From Paeniglutamicibacter quisquiliarum (GTDB lineage Bacteria; Actinomycetota; Actinomycetes; Actinomycetales; Micrococcaceae), in the NCBI RefSeq assembly GCF_019084045.1, contig NZ_JAHRED010000002.1:310001-374000 (forward strand): a stretch of DNA of 64,000 nt, written 5' to 3'. Below the pieces are notes generated by a model. That model had not been told where the DNA came from. It saw nothing but the letters and a program-made list of their open reading frames with translations, and did not search any database. A program made the translations under genes and the position numbers. Position 1 is the first letter of the stretch, and every line of letters starts with the position of its first letter. Positions 38,158 to 45,821 of the stretch are shown piece after piece.

Positions 38158-39306
38158 ATGACCATGCCCGATCACTCCCCGAGTTCCTTCGGTTCGCGCG
38201 TCGCCGAGGCAGTGCAGACCCTCACCCCGGGATATTTCGCTCTCACTATGGCCAGCGGGATCATTTCGGTGGGGCTTGAGCTCGAAGGCTTCCACGCGCT
38301 GTCCGCTGCACTCCTCGTGATCTGCGCGGTCTCTTACACAGTGATCCTCGTGCTTAGCCTGGTGCGTCTGGTCAAGTTCCGCGAGGATATGCGGCGCGAC
38401 TTCATGGATCCCGCCCGGGCGTTCGGCTTCTTCACTTTCATCGCCGGGACGAATGTGCTCGGTGTGCGGCTCGGAATGATGGGGTGGCCGGGGGCGACGG
38501 CGCTGCTCCTCGTTGTCGCGGTGCTTGCCTGGGTGGTGCTCGGCTACGTCGTACCGTGGACGGCTGTGCTCGGCCGGGACGAAAGGCCCGTGGTCAAGGA
38601 TGCTAACGGCACATGGTTCATTTGGTGCGTGGCGAGCCAGTCCGTGGCGGTCGCGGCGGCGTCCGTTGAGCCTCTCGCCGGGCCAGACTGGCGCGCGGCC
38701 TTGGCGCTGGTCGCCGTCGTGGCCTGGTCCGTGGGGCTGATTCTGTATGCCGCTGTGGGGATCTTCGTCTCGTTGCGGCTCATGACCTACCCCATCAGGC
38801 CGGAGGACCTCCGCCCGCAGTACTTTGTGGCCATGGGTGCCATGGCGATCAGCGTCCTGGCAGGCGCGCGGATTGTCGAGATGGCGGGTGCGCCCATGGT
38901 GGACGCAACCCTCGGGCTCGTGGCCGGTTCGTCCGTGGTGTTCTGGGCCTTCGCCTCGTGGCTCATTCCCGTGCTCCTCGCGGCCGGGTGGTGGAGGCAC
39001 GTGACCCATCGCGTGCCGCTGACCTTCGAGCCCGGGCTCTGGAGCGTCGTCTTTCCCCTCGGTATGTACGCCGTGGCGGGAATTTACCTGGGGCGTGCGG
39101 ACCGACTGCCGATTGTCGCTTTTGTCGGCCGTGCAGAGTTGTGGGTGGCCGTCGCAGCGTTCCTCGCGACCTTCGCCGGAATGCTCTGGCACCTGTGGGC
39201 CGCGCTGGTGCGCCCCGGCATGCGCCCCCGTGCGCTGGGTCCGGGTGCCGGGATGCCAGACCGTCGGGAACCCGGAACGTCGGGACGCCAGACGGAGGGA
39301 CACTGA
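38158..39306 (+). CDS. TDT-family (TehA/SLAC1-like) membrane transporter or anion channel
   Basis: A 382-residue protein with about ten hydrophobic segments. It opens with TLTPGYFALTMASGIISVG, the typical first helix of the TDT/TehA/SLAC1 family. The longer frame upstream is not hydrophobic, so ATG 38158 is chosen (TAAGCT seven bases before). Known relatives export tellurite or dicarboxylates, or conduct anions including nitrate and chloride. Location in a nitrate-respiration transposon makes nitrate or nitrite a plausible substrate, but this is inference. The stop is 59 bp from the terminal repeat region. Confidence 0.85.
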   Translation: MTMPDHSPSSFGSRVAEAVQTLTPGYFALTMASGIISVGLELEGFHALSAALLVICAVSYTVILVLSLVRLVKFREDMRRDFMDPARAFGFFTFIAGTNVLGVRLGMMGWPGATALLLVVAVLAWVVLGYVVPWTAVLGRDERPVVKDANGTWFIWCVASQSVAVAAASVEPLAGPDWRAALALVAVVAWSVGLILYAAVGIFVSLRLMTYPIRPEDLRPQYFVAMGAMAISVLAGARIVEMAGAPMVDATLGLVAGSSVVFWAFASWLIPVLLAAGWWRHVTHRVPLTFEPGLWSVVFPLGMYAVAGIYLGRADRLPIVAFVGRAELWVAVAAFLATFAGMLWHLWAALVRPGMRPRALGPGAGMPDRREPGTSGRQTEGH

Positions 39307-39365
39307 CCGGCCGCAGCAGGGACCGGTCCACCGCATGAATACAGACCGCTTGAATAACGGTCGCT

Positions 39366-39448
39366 ACCAGTATCAGACCCTGAATCTAGAACCATGCATT
39401 CCTCGCCATGGAGCGTGGCAGGTTTCAGGCGTACTTGGGTCCCACCCC
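39366..39448 (+). repeat. Transposon right end (83-bp copy including IRR)
   Basis: The intact right end; 39416-39448 is the exact complement of the left terminal repeat. The preceding 50 bases match 27582-27631 with few changes, showing the end was once attached to a second tnpA 3' end. Confidence 0.92.
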
Positions 39449-39453
39449 GGCTA
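39449..39453. repeat. Right 5-bp target duplication GGCTA
   Basis: Identical to 23379-23383. Confidence 0.92.
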
Positions 39454-39883
39454 CGCCTACCTGCACAACGCCGTCGATGACCACTCCCGCCTGGCCTACA
39501 CCGAGATCCTCGCAGACGAGCGGAAGGATACCGCCGCCGGCTTCTGGGAACGGGCGAACGCCTACTTCGACTCGGCCGGGATTACGGTCAAGCGGGTCCT
39601 AACCGACAACGGGTCCTGTTACCGGTCCCACGCCTTCAGGGACGCCCTCGGACCGGAGATCAAGCACAAGCGCACCCGACCCTACCGGCCCCAGACCAAC
39701 GGCAAGGTCGAGCGGTTCAACCGCACCATGCTCGAGGAATGGGCCTACGCCCGGCCATACAGCTCGGAGGCCGAACGCGTGGCCGCTTTTCCGGCGTGGT
39801 TAGACTATTACAACCACCGTCGAGGACACACCTCACTGAAGGGTCTGGCACCGGCCGACCGCGTTCCCAACCTCCGTGGTTAA
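39454..39883 (+). pseudogene. IS481 transposase, C-terminal fragment
   Basis: Continues the fragment at 22854-23383 in the same frame. It carries the second catalytic Asp (VLTDNGSCYRS) and the Glu in the GKVERFNRTMLEEWAY block, completing the rve-type DDE core, and ends four bases before the IS end. No start codon of its own within the IS; an open frame runs in from the transposon end. Confidence 0.92.
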
Positions 39884-39887
39884 TACA
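39869..39887 (-). repeat. IS481 right terminal inverted repeat
   Basis: Reverse complement reads TGTATTAACCACGGAGGTT, matching the left end at 18 of 19 positions. Confidence 0.88.
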
Positions 39888-39893
39888 CCTAGG
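39888..39893. repeat. Right target duplication CCTAGG of the IS481 element
   Basis: Identical to 22737-22742. Read on the minus strand it contains the TAG stop codon of the propeller gene that follows. Confidence 0.85.
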
Positions 39894-42243
39894 CACCGCC
39901 GGTCTTGGCCGGAGTGGGAGCTGCGGACTTGGATGGCGTCGGTGCGGGCGCCGGTGCAGGTTTGGGTGGCCTTGCCTTCGTGGGCGTGGGCGCGGGCGTG
40001 GGGACCGGGGTCTTGGTCTTGGGCGCGGCAGGGCGGGGGAGCAGGTCCAATTCCACCAGCACCGTCTTGTCGGTGTAGCCAAAGACCCGCCCCGAGGGCG
40101 TGGCGGCGAGCCGGGGGCCGAAGCGCTGCCTGCCCTTCGGGCTGCCGATGACGGCCTGGGTGCCGGCGCGGAAGTCGATGACCGTGGTGGTTCCCGTCGC
40201 GCTGTGCACGACCTTGGAGCCGTCGCCCACCTGGGCGATGTCGGCATTGGCCCATCCGGGGCGGTGGGCGGCGTTGCGGGCGGCGGTGAGGCGGTGGCGC
40301 CGGACGAGCTTGCCGTTGGCCGGATCGATGATGTTGATGCCCTCGACGTCGGCGACCACCAGCCACCCGGCGATGAGTTTGGGGGCGTAGAGGGCGCCGG
40401 AGGAACGCACCGGGGTGGTTTCCCAGACCTTCTTCCTCGTGGCGATCTCCAGCTTGAAGACCTTGGCAGGTCCCTTGGTGTCCGGGATGCCGTAGCCGTT
40501 GCGCACCGAGGAGGTCCCGTAGACGTAGCGGTCGTCGGCCGCCAGCCCGATGACGGAGTGGGCCTTGACGAAACCGGCGCCGCCGCCGTCGAGCACCCAG
40601 GCGACCTTGTTGGTGCGCGGATCGATCATGCCCAGCACGCCGCCGGCCCGCCCGTAGTCCGGGACGGTGCCGAAGAACACGTTGCGCGAGTTCGCTGCCC
40701 AGCCGAAGGGCCGGGACTGGTGGTACTTGCGGCTCAGCCGCTCCAGGCGCACGTAGCCCTCGGGCCCGTCCTTCTTGCGGCTGTCGACGCTGATGATGTC
40801 GGCCGATCCGTAGGAGCCGATGTAGCTGCGCGTGGCGTCGAACTCGATCATGCCCTCGATCTGGTTGACCAGGTGCTCGTCGTCGGGGGAGTTCCAGCGG
40901 CCGCCGGTGTCGGGGTTGACCGCGGCCAGGCCGTCGCCCATGTAGCCGCCGACGTAGACGTTGCCGTCGGAGTGGCCCAGCAGCGACTGGATGGTGAACT
41001 CGCCGTCGGCCAGTGAGACGGTGCGGACCTTCTCGACCTTGCCGGTGGCCAGGGTGAAGAACTCGATGCGCAGGCCGGTGGGGATCTGGCTGGCCACGAG
41101 CACCTGTTTGCCGTTGGATGCCAGCGCCAGGGGCGCATCGGTGCCCACGGCGCCCAGCTTCGCGTCGCGCCAGGTGGCGGTGTCGGTGGCGTAGAGGATG
41201 CCCTTTGAGACGGTGAAGGCGCGGGCGCCGCCGGTTGCCCCGGAGGTGCGGCGTCCGGCCCAGACGCGCTCGACCTTCCCGGCCCACTTGCCGGTGGCGG
41301 GATCCAGCAGCAGCTGGGCGGGGATGTCGCTGGCGCTGACCGCGACGCGGTCCCCGATCACGTCGATGGAGGAGATGAAGCCGTTGGGCATCGGGTCCGG
41401 CAGCTGGATCTCGGTGCGCCGCCCGGGGTTGTCGGCGGGGAAGCTGAAGATCCGCGGGTTGCGCGATCCGGTGCCGGCCCAGACGGTGTCGTCCGGGCCG
41501 ATGGCCAGGCGCCTGACGTAGTCGCTGTCGGCGGCGAGCCGTTTGTGCACGCGGATCTTCTTCGTGGCGGCGGCGTAGGTGAAGGTGGCTCCCAGCGGGT
41601 AGGTGCCGCCCCAGAGGTTGCCGGAGGAATCCAGCTGCAGCTCGTACAGCGTGGTGGCGCCGGGGACGGCGCCGATCCGGCGCGCCTGCTTGGGGCTGGC
41701 CGGGCTCCAGCTAAGCAGGTCGCCGCCGGTGCAGAGGTAGAGCGTCTTGCTTTCCCGGTGCCAGGCCATGGACTCGATGCCGCCGTTGTGGCTTCCGGCG
41801 ATGCTGACCACATGCACCGGCGCCCCGGCCTCCGGATTGACGATCTGCAGCTGGTTGACCGGCCCGACGATGGAGACCGCGAGCCAGGGGGCGGGGGCGG
41901 AGGTGAGTCCGGGCAGCGGCACCGCGGCCTTGACGTTCAGTGCCGGGAATGCCCCCTCGAAGCGGGAGATGGCGCCGCGGGTGTTCGCGGCGCGCTTCAG
42001 CGGGGCGGTCAGCCTCGGGTCGCGCGGGTGCCACGGCGGTGGCCCGGGCTTGGCGGTGGGGGTTGGTGCGGGCGTCGGCCCGGCGGTGGGGCCCGGTGCC
42101 GGCGGCGGGGGACCTGCCGGGGCCCGGACGGGGGATGCCGGGGGCGAGAGCGCCACCCCGCCGGCGGCAAGGGCAGCGAGGGCGAGCAGCCCGCGTCGGG
42201 TCAGCGGATGCGGATCCTGCGGGGCGTCGTGGTGCACTGTCAT
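39889..42243 (-). CDS. Tat-exported beta-propeller (PQQ/WD-like repeat) protein
   Basis: A 784-residue secreted protein of unknown function. The start MTVHHDAPQDPHPLTRRGLL has a twin-arginine signal (RRGLLALAALAAGG), followed by a Pro/Ala/Thr-rich linker (~residues 40-75). The body contains many repeats of propeller blades (WSPASPKQARRIGAVP, LDSSGNLWGGTYPLGATF, PDDTVWAGTGSRNP). A second Pro/Ala/Thr/Lys-rich linker forms the C-terminal ~50 residues, suggesting display in or beyond the cell wall. ATG 42243 is chosen for the Tat signal; the ribosome-binding site is poor. The IS481 target lies on its stop codon but the gene is intact. Confidence 0.82.
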   Translation of the reverse strand: MTVHHDAPQDPHPLTRRGLLALAALAAGGVALSPPASPVRAPAGPPPPAPGPTAGPTPAPTPTAKPGPPPWHPRDPRLTAPLKRAANTRGAISRFEGAFPALNVKAAVPLPGLTSAPAPWLAVSIVGPVNQLQIVNPEAGAPVHVVSIAGSHNGGIESMAWHRESKTLYLCTGGDLLSWSPASPKQARRIGAVPGATTLYELQLDSSGNLWGGTYPLGATFTYAAATKKIRVHKRLAADSDYVRRLAIGPDDTVWAGTGSRNPRIFSFPADNPGRRTEIQLPDPMPNGFISSIDVIGDRVAVSASDIPAQLLLDPATGKWAGKVERVWAGRRTSGATGGARAFTVSKGILYATDTATWRDAKLGAVGTDAPLALASNGKQVLVASQIPTGLRIEFFTLATGKVEKVRTVSLADGEFTIQSLLGHSDGNVYVGGYMGDGLAAVNPDTGGRWNSPDDEHLVNQIEGMIEFDATRSYIGSYGSADIISVDSRKKDGPEGYVRLERLSRKYHQSRPFGWAANSRNVFFGTVPDYGRAGGVLGMIDPRTNKVAWVLDGGGAGFVKAHSVIGLAADDRYVYGTSSVRNGYGIPDTKGPAKVFKLEIATRKKVWETTPVRSSGALYAPKLIAGWLVVADVEGINIIDPANGKLVRRHRLTAARNAAHRPGWANADIAQVGDGSKVVHSATGTTTVIDFRAGTQAVIGSPKGRQRFGPRLAATPSGRVFGYTDKTVLVELDLLPRPAAPKTKTPVPTPAPTPTKARPPKPAPAPAPTPSKSAAPTPAKTGGA

Positions 42244-42422
42244 CTTCCGGTGGTCCCAAAATGGCTCTGACGGCCTTGAGACTAACAGCCGCACGTGGAC
42301 GCTTGCCCGTTGCGCACGCCGGGACATGGCGCATCTCACAGGCGCATGTGCGGGATTCCGCCCTTCGGCCCGGCGATCACCCGGCGGCAACATTCCCGCG
42401 GGGCCGTCTGCGCCGCAGGGGG

Positions 42423-42980
42423 CTACGGGCCGTGCTCGAGAACATACGTATGTATCACGGTGCCGTTTTCCAGGGGCAGCGAACCTGCCAGCTGCAGCCG
42501 GGCGGCGGCCGTGTGGTGGACCAGGAGGCCGGCGTCGGGCGCATTGCCCAGGAAGAAGGGGTGGATCCACAGCCGGATCTCATCGAGCAGCCCGTGCTCC
42601 AGCAACGTGCCGGCGAGCCGTCCGAAGCCGTAGGTCACGATGTCCCGCCCCGGTTCGTCCTTGAGGCGCGCGATGGCCGCCGCCGCGTCGGCGCCGATGA
42701 GGACGCTGTTGTTCCAGGTGGCTTGGCGCAGGGTCGTGGACACCACGTATTTCCGCATCGAGTTGATGCGGTCGGTGTAGGGATCGCCCTCCCGGCCCTG
42801 CCACACCCCGGCAAAGGCAAGATAGGTGTCCCGGCCCAGCAGCACGGCATCGCACTGCTCAATGAGCTCCTGCTGGATCGCCGCCCGCTCCTCGCCGGGG
42901 TCCTCCAGGACCGGCCAGCGCTGCGGGTTGGTGATGACGCCGTCGAGCGTGACGTAGGTGGAGTTGATGATCCGCCGCAT
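42423..42980 (-). CDS. Dihydrofolate reductase family / RibD C-terminal-like reductase
   Basis: A 185-residue protein of the RibD_C fold. Landmarks: INSTYVTLDGVI at the start, DAVLLGRDTYLAFAG, RDIVTYGFGRLAGTLLEHGLLDE and a final strand VIHTYV. Members bind NADPH; most are of unknown substrate. AAGGGAG precedes the ATG. It lies 99 bp downstream of the biotin operon's last gene. Confidence 0.9.
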   Translation of the reverse strand: MRRIINSTYVTLDGVITNPQRWPVLEDPGEERAAIQQELIEQCDAVLLGRDTYLAFAGVWQGREGDPYTDRINSMRKYVVSTTLRQATWNNSVLIGADAAAAIARLKDEPGRDIVTYGFGRLAGTLLEHGLLDEIRLWIHPFFLGNAPDAGLLVHHTAAARLQLAGSLPLENGTVIHTYVLEHGP

Positions 42981-43079
42981 GGGGGCGCTCCCTTGACTCG
43001 TTGCCGTCGCCTGGTTGCCGTTGCACCAAGGTTCGCAGACCGGCGCGGGGAAGGGAACCCCGCCGGGCCCGCAAGCGCA

Positions 43080-43406
43080 TCACCCCCGGAAGTACAGCCC
43101 GGAGTGCAGCTTGCATCCCGGATTGAACGCCGCGGCGCAACCCGGGCACGAGTCGACGCCGAGGTACTCGGCGATTCCCAGGACGCGGCCGCAGACCCCG
43201 CAGAGCACCGCCGGCTCGTCGCCGGAGCCCGCGGGCCACTGCGCCGCGTCGTGGCCCGCGGCCTCGGCGTGGCAGAGGTGGCACGGGTAGAACTCGCCGC
43301 AGCACACGAACCTGATCGCAATCACGTCCAGCGGGGTCCGGTAGTGGACGCAGCGCGTCTGGCCGTCGACGACGGGACCCAGGACCTTGGGCCGGCCGGG
43401 GTTCAC
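43080..43406 (-). CDS. CHY zinc-finger protein
   Basis: A 108-residue protein with the CHY finger pattern: TRCVHYRTPLDVIAIRFVCC, FYPCHLCHAEAAGH, then CGVCG and SCPGCAAAFNPGC. Such stand-alone bacterial CHY proteins bind zinc; function unknown. Its GTG overlaps the bioN stop (GTGA), so it belongs to the biotin operon. Confidence 0.9.
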   Translation of the reverse strand: MNPGRPKVLGPVVDGQTRCVHYRTPLDVIAIRFVCCGEFYPCHLCHAEAAGHDAAQWPAGSGDEPAVLCGVCGRVLGIAEYLGVDSCPGCAAAFNPGCKLHSGLYFRG

Positions 43407-44014
43407 CGCACGCCCCGCGCGGTCAGTGCATCCCCGAGCTCGTCGGCGTGCTTGAGCGCCACGATCAGGAACGGGACCACGAAGGTGCGCGGGTTGTTCC
43501 GCGCCCCGCGGGCCCGCTGCGCCTCGCGCACCTCGTTGGCCCGGCGGCCGAGCACCGGGATGGTGCCGATGGCCACCGTGAGCAACAGCGCGATCCGCTG
43601 CGGGTCCAGGCCCAGCCGCTGCAGGGGGCGCAGTCCGCGCTCGATCGCGTCAAGCAGTTCTGTCACCCGCGTGGTGAGCGCCAGCAGCGAGGCGAGCGCT
43701 ATCGCCGCGGTGACGCGGGCGGCGTTGGCGACCGCGGGCTCCGGTCCCATGAAGACCAGCTGGCTGGCCAGGGTGATGCCGATGACCCAGCGCAGCGCGT
43801 GCACCTGGCGGCCCAGTTCCCGGATCCCTGCCATTCCCGGGCCGAGCCCGGCCAGCGCGTAGCCCAGGGCGGCGGCGGCCGCCGCGGCCGCCGCCGTCCA
43901 CCAGTGCGATGGCAGCAGCGAGACGGCGAGCACGGTGAAGAGCACCAGCAGCAGCTTCGGGCCCGCGGGCAGCCGGTGCAGCCAGCCGGACCCGGGCCGG
44001 TAGAGCGTCAGCAT
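43403..44014 (-). CDS. bioN: Energy-coupling factor transporter, transmembrane T component (biotin)
   Basis: A 203-residue CbiQ/EcfT-family membrane protein with four to five hydrophobic segments and the Ala-Arg-Gly signatures (AQRARGARN, LTARGVR) that contact the ATPase. With BioM and BioY it forms a dedicated biotin importer. The ATG overlaps the bioM stop by seven bases. Confidence 0.92.
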   Translation of the reverse strand: MLTLYRPGSGWLHRLPAGPKLLLVLFTVLAVSLLPSHWWTAAAAAAAAALGYALAGLGPGMAGIRELGRQVHALRWVIGITLASQLVFMGPEPAVANAARVTAAIALASLLALTTRVTELLDAIERGLRPLQRLGLDPQRIALLLTVAIGTIPVLGRRANEVREAQRARGARNNPRTFVVPFLIVALKHADELGDALTARGVR

Positions 44015-44700
44015 GCCAGCACCGCCTCGTACCGGGCGATGACCTCGTCCGGTTCCCCGACGGCCACCGCGGAACCGCCGGCGAACAGCACCGCCTGCTC
44101 GCACCGTGCGGCCAGGGCGAGGTCGTGGGTGACGAGCACCAGGCGGTGGCCGGCGTCCTCGAACAGGTGGTCGGCGACCCGCCGGGCGTTGCGCGCATCC
44201 AGGTAGGCCGTCGGCTCGTCGGCGATCACCAGCTCCGGGCGGCGCACGAACGCGCCGCACAGCGCCAGCAGCTGCTTTTGCCCGCCGGAGAGGTCGTGGG
44301 AAGGCCTCGGGGCCAAGGCCGCGAGGCCGAAGCGTTCCAGCGCCGCGGCCACCCGTTCCTCGAGCTCGGCCGGACGGAGCCGGTCGGCGCGCAGCGAGAA
44401 GGCGACGTCCTCGGCGACCGTGGGCATGATGATCTGTGCGTCCGGGTTGCTGAACACGATGGCGATGCGGCGGCGCAGCTCGGCGGCCCGGCGCGCCGGG
44501 TCGATCCCCAGCACGCCCAGCTCGCCCGAGGTCCGCGGGACCAGGCCGCCGAGCAGCCGCGCGAAGGTTGACTTGCCCGAGCCGTTCTCCCCGATCACGG
44601 CCACGGTGCGCGCGCCAAGGGCCAGGGAAACATCGTGCAGCACGTCGGTGGCGCCCAGGCGCACCCCGACGCCCTTGAGGTGGATTCCGGGCGCGCTCAC
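44008..44700 (-). CDS. bioM: Energy-coupling factor transporter, ATP-binding component (biotin)
   Basis: A 230-residue ABC ATPase: Walker A GENGSGKST, Q-loop region VFSNPDAQIIMPTV, signature LSGGQKQLLALCG, Walker B LVIADEPTAYLD and the switch His in LVTHD. It drives biotin uptake. GTG start, overlapping the thiolase stop (GTGA). Confidence 0.94.
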   Translation of the reverse strand: MSAPGIHLKGVGVRLGATDVLHDVSLALGARTVAVIGENGSGKSTFARLLGGLVPRTSGELGVLGIDPARRAAELRRRIAIVFSNPDAQIIMPTVAEDVAFSLRADRLRPAELEERVAAALERFGLAALAPRPSHDLSGGQKQLLALCGAFVRRPELVIADEPTAYLDARNARRVADHLFEDAGHRLVLVTHDLALAARCEQAVLFAGGSAVAVGEPDEVIARYEAVLAC

Positions 44701-45821
44701 CGGATGACCTCCAGCACAGCGGCGATGCCCATGCCGCCGCCTATCGACGCCGCGGCGACGCCGAGGGTCCCGGCCGGTGCCCCGGCGCGCACCAGGCGGC
44801 TGAAGAGGCGCACCACGGCGATCGCCCCGCTGGCCCCCCACGGGTGTCCCAGGGCCAGCGCGCCGCCGTCGGCACACAGCCGCGGGTCGTCCTCCGCGAG
44901 CCCGATCCGGTCCAGCACGGCCAGGCTCTGCGCGGCGAACGCCTCCACGATTTCCAGCGCCGCGATCTCCGCCAGCCCCCGGCCCGCCGAGTCCAGGGCG
45001 GCCCGGATGGCCCCGGCGGCGCCGATGCCCGGCAGTGCCGGATCGCATCCGGTTATGGCGGAGGCCCGGATCGCGAGCCCCGGGCCGGACCCGGCCGGTG
45101 CGAGCACCAGGGCCGCGGCGCCGTCCCCGATGCGCGTGGCGGTGCCGGCGGTGAGTGTGCCGCCGGGGAAGAGTGCCGGCAGCCGGGGGAGCAGGCGCTC
45201 CGCGGTGCCGATGGCGTCGTCGTGCCGCAGCCCGGCCAGCGGCACCAGTTCGGCATCGAAGCGGCCGGCGTCCCGTGCCGCGCGGGCGTGGGCGTGGCTG
45301 CGTGCGGCGTGGGCGTCCTGGCGGGCGCGCGACATGCCGTCGTGTGCCGCGAGGTCCTGGGCGGCCCGGGTCATCTCCGGGTCGCTGAAGCCTTCCGGGG
45401 CAAAGGGCGCGCGGCCGTAGGCCACGCCGTCCACCGAGCGCACCGGTGCAGTCGACGCGCTCTCCACGCCGCCGGCCACGCGCAAGCGCCGGTCCCCGGC
45501 GCGGATCGCGGCCGCGGCGTCCATCACCGCGGCGAGCCCGCTGCCGCACTGCCGGTCAACCGTTGCCCCGGGCACAGCGTGCCCCAGCCCCGCCGCCAGC
45601 GCGGCGATGCGCCCGGAGTTCCCGCCCGGTCCCATGCAATTGCCCAGGATCACGTCGGCCACCTCGGGGGCCGAACCCGTCACCGCCGCGGCGTCGGCCA
45701 GCGCCGCCCGGATCACCGGTGCCGCCAGCTCCTCGACGCGCAAACGTGCCAGGGCGCGGCCCCGCGTGCCGACGGGGCTGCGCCGGGCGGCGATGATGAC
45801 CGGATCGTGTTCAGGCAGCAA
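44697..45821 (-). CDS. Thiolase-family protein in the biotin operon, second catalytic Cys replaced
   Basis: A 374-residue thiolase-fold protein. The nucleophile Cys is in DRQCGSGL, the VEAFAAQSLA block and GHPWGASGA His are present. At the position of the second (acid/base) Cys in the usual C-x-GGG motif it has Ser (AAASIGGGMG, codon 44745-44747). Thiolases cleave or condense acyl-CoA; with the ligase next door this could act on a pimelate-like chain. TTG start with GGAGG ten bases upstream; overlaps the ligase gene by 11 bases. Whether it is a true thiolase is uncertain. Confidence 0.85.
   Translation of the reverse strand: MLPEHDPVIIAARRSPVGTRGRALARLRVEELAAPVIRAALADAAAVTGSAPEVADVILGNCMGPGGNSGRIAALAAGLGHAVPGATVDRQCGSGLAAVMDAAAAIRAGDRRLRVAGGVESASTAPVRSVDGVAYGRAPFAPEGFSDPEMTRAAQDLAAHDGMSRARQDAHAARSHAHARAARDAGRFDAELVPLAGLRHDDAIGTAERLLPRLPALFPGGTLTAGTATRIGDGAAALVLAPAGSGPGLAIRASAITGCDPALPGIGAAGAIRAALDSAGRGLAEIAALEIVEAFAAQSLAVLDRIGLAEDDPRLCADGGALALGHPWGASGAIAVVRLFSRLVRAGAPAGTLGVAAASIGGGMGIAAVLEVIR

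Larger units (their letters stand above)
23384..39448. mobile_element. 16-kb Tn3-family transposon carrying a nitrate-respiration module
   Basis: Bounded by perfect 33-bp inverted repeats (23384-23416 and 39416-39448) beginning GGGGTGGGACCC, and by the direct repeats GGCTA. Order: tyrosine recombinase (minus), resolution site, tnpA (plus), degenerate internal right end, globin gene (minus), narG-narH-narJ-narI-narK, PPOX protein, gene-poor 0.7 kb, TDT transporter, right end. TnpA plus a tyrosine recombinase places it with the TnpI-bearing Tn3 branch (Tn4430-like) rather than serine-resolvase types. The identical ends and duplications show the whole 16,065 bp moved as one unit. Confidence 0.93.
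22743..39887 (+). mobile_element. IS481-family insertion sequence, interrupted by a Tn3-family transposon
   Basis: Removing 23384-39448 and one GGCTA copy leaves a 1075-bp element, normal for IS481. Ends share a 19-bp inverted repeat starting TGTATTAACCACGGA, with one mismatch (22743-22761 and 39869-39887). It encodes one DDE transposase, now in two pieces. The flanking CCTAGG duplications are identical, so it inserted as a simple unit and has not rearranged since. Confidence 0.92.
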
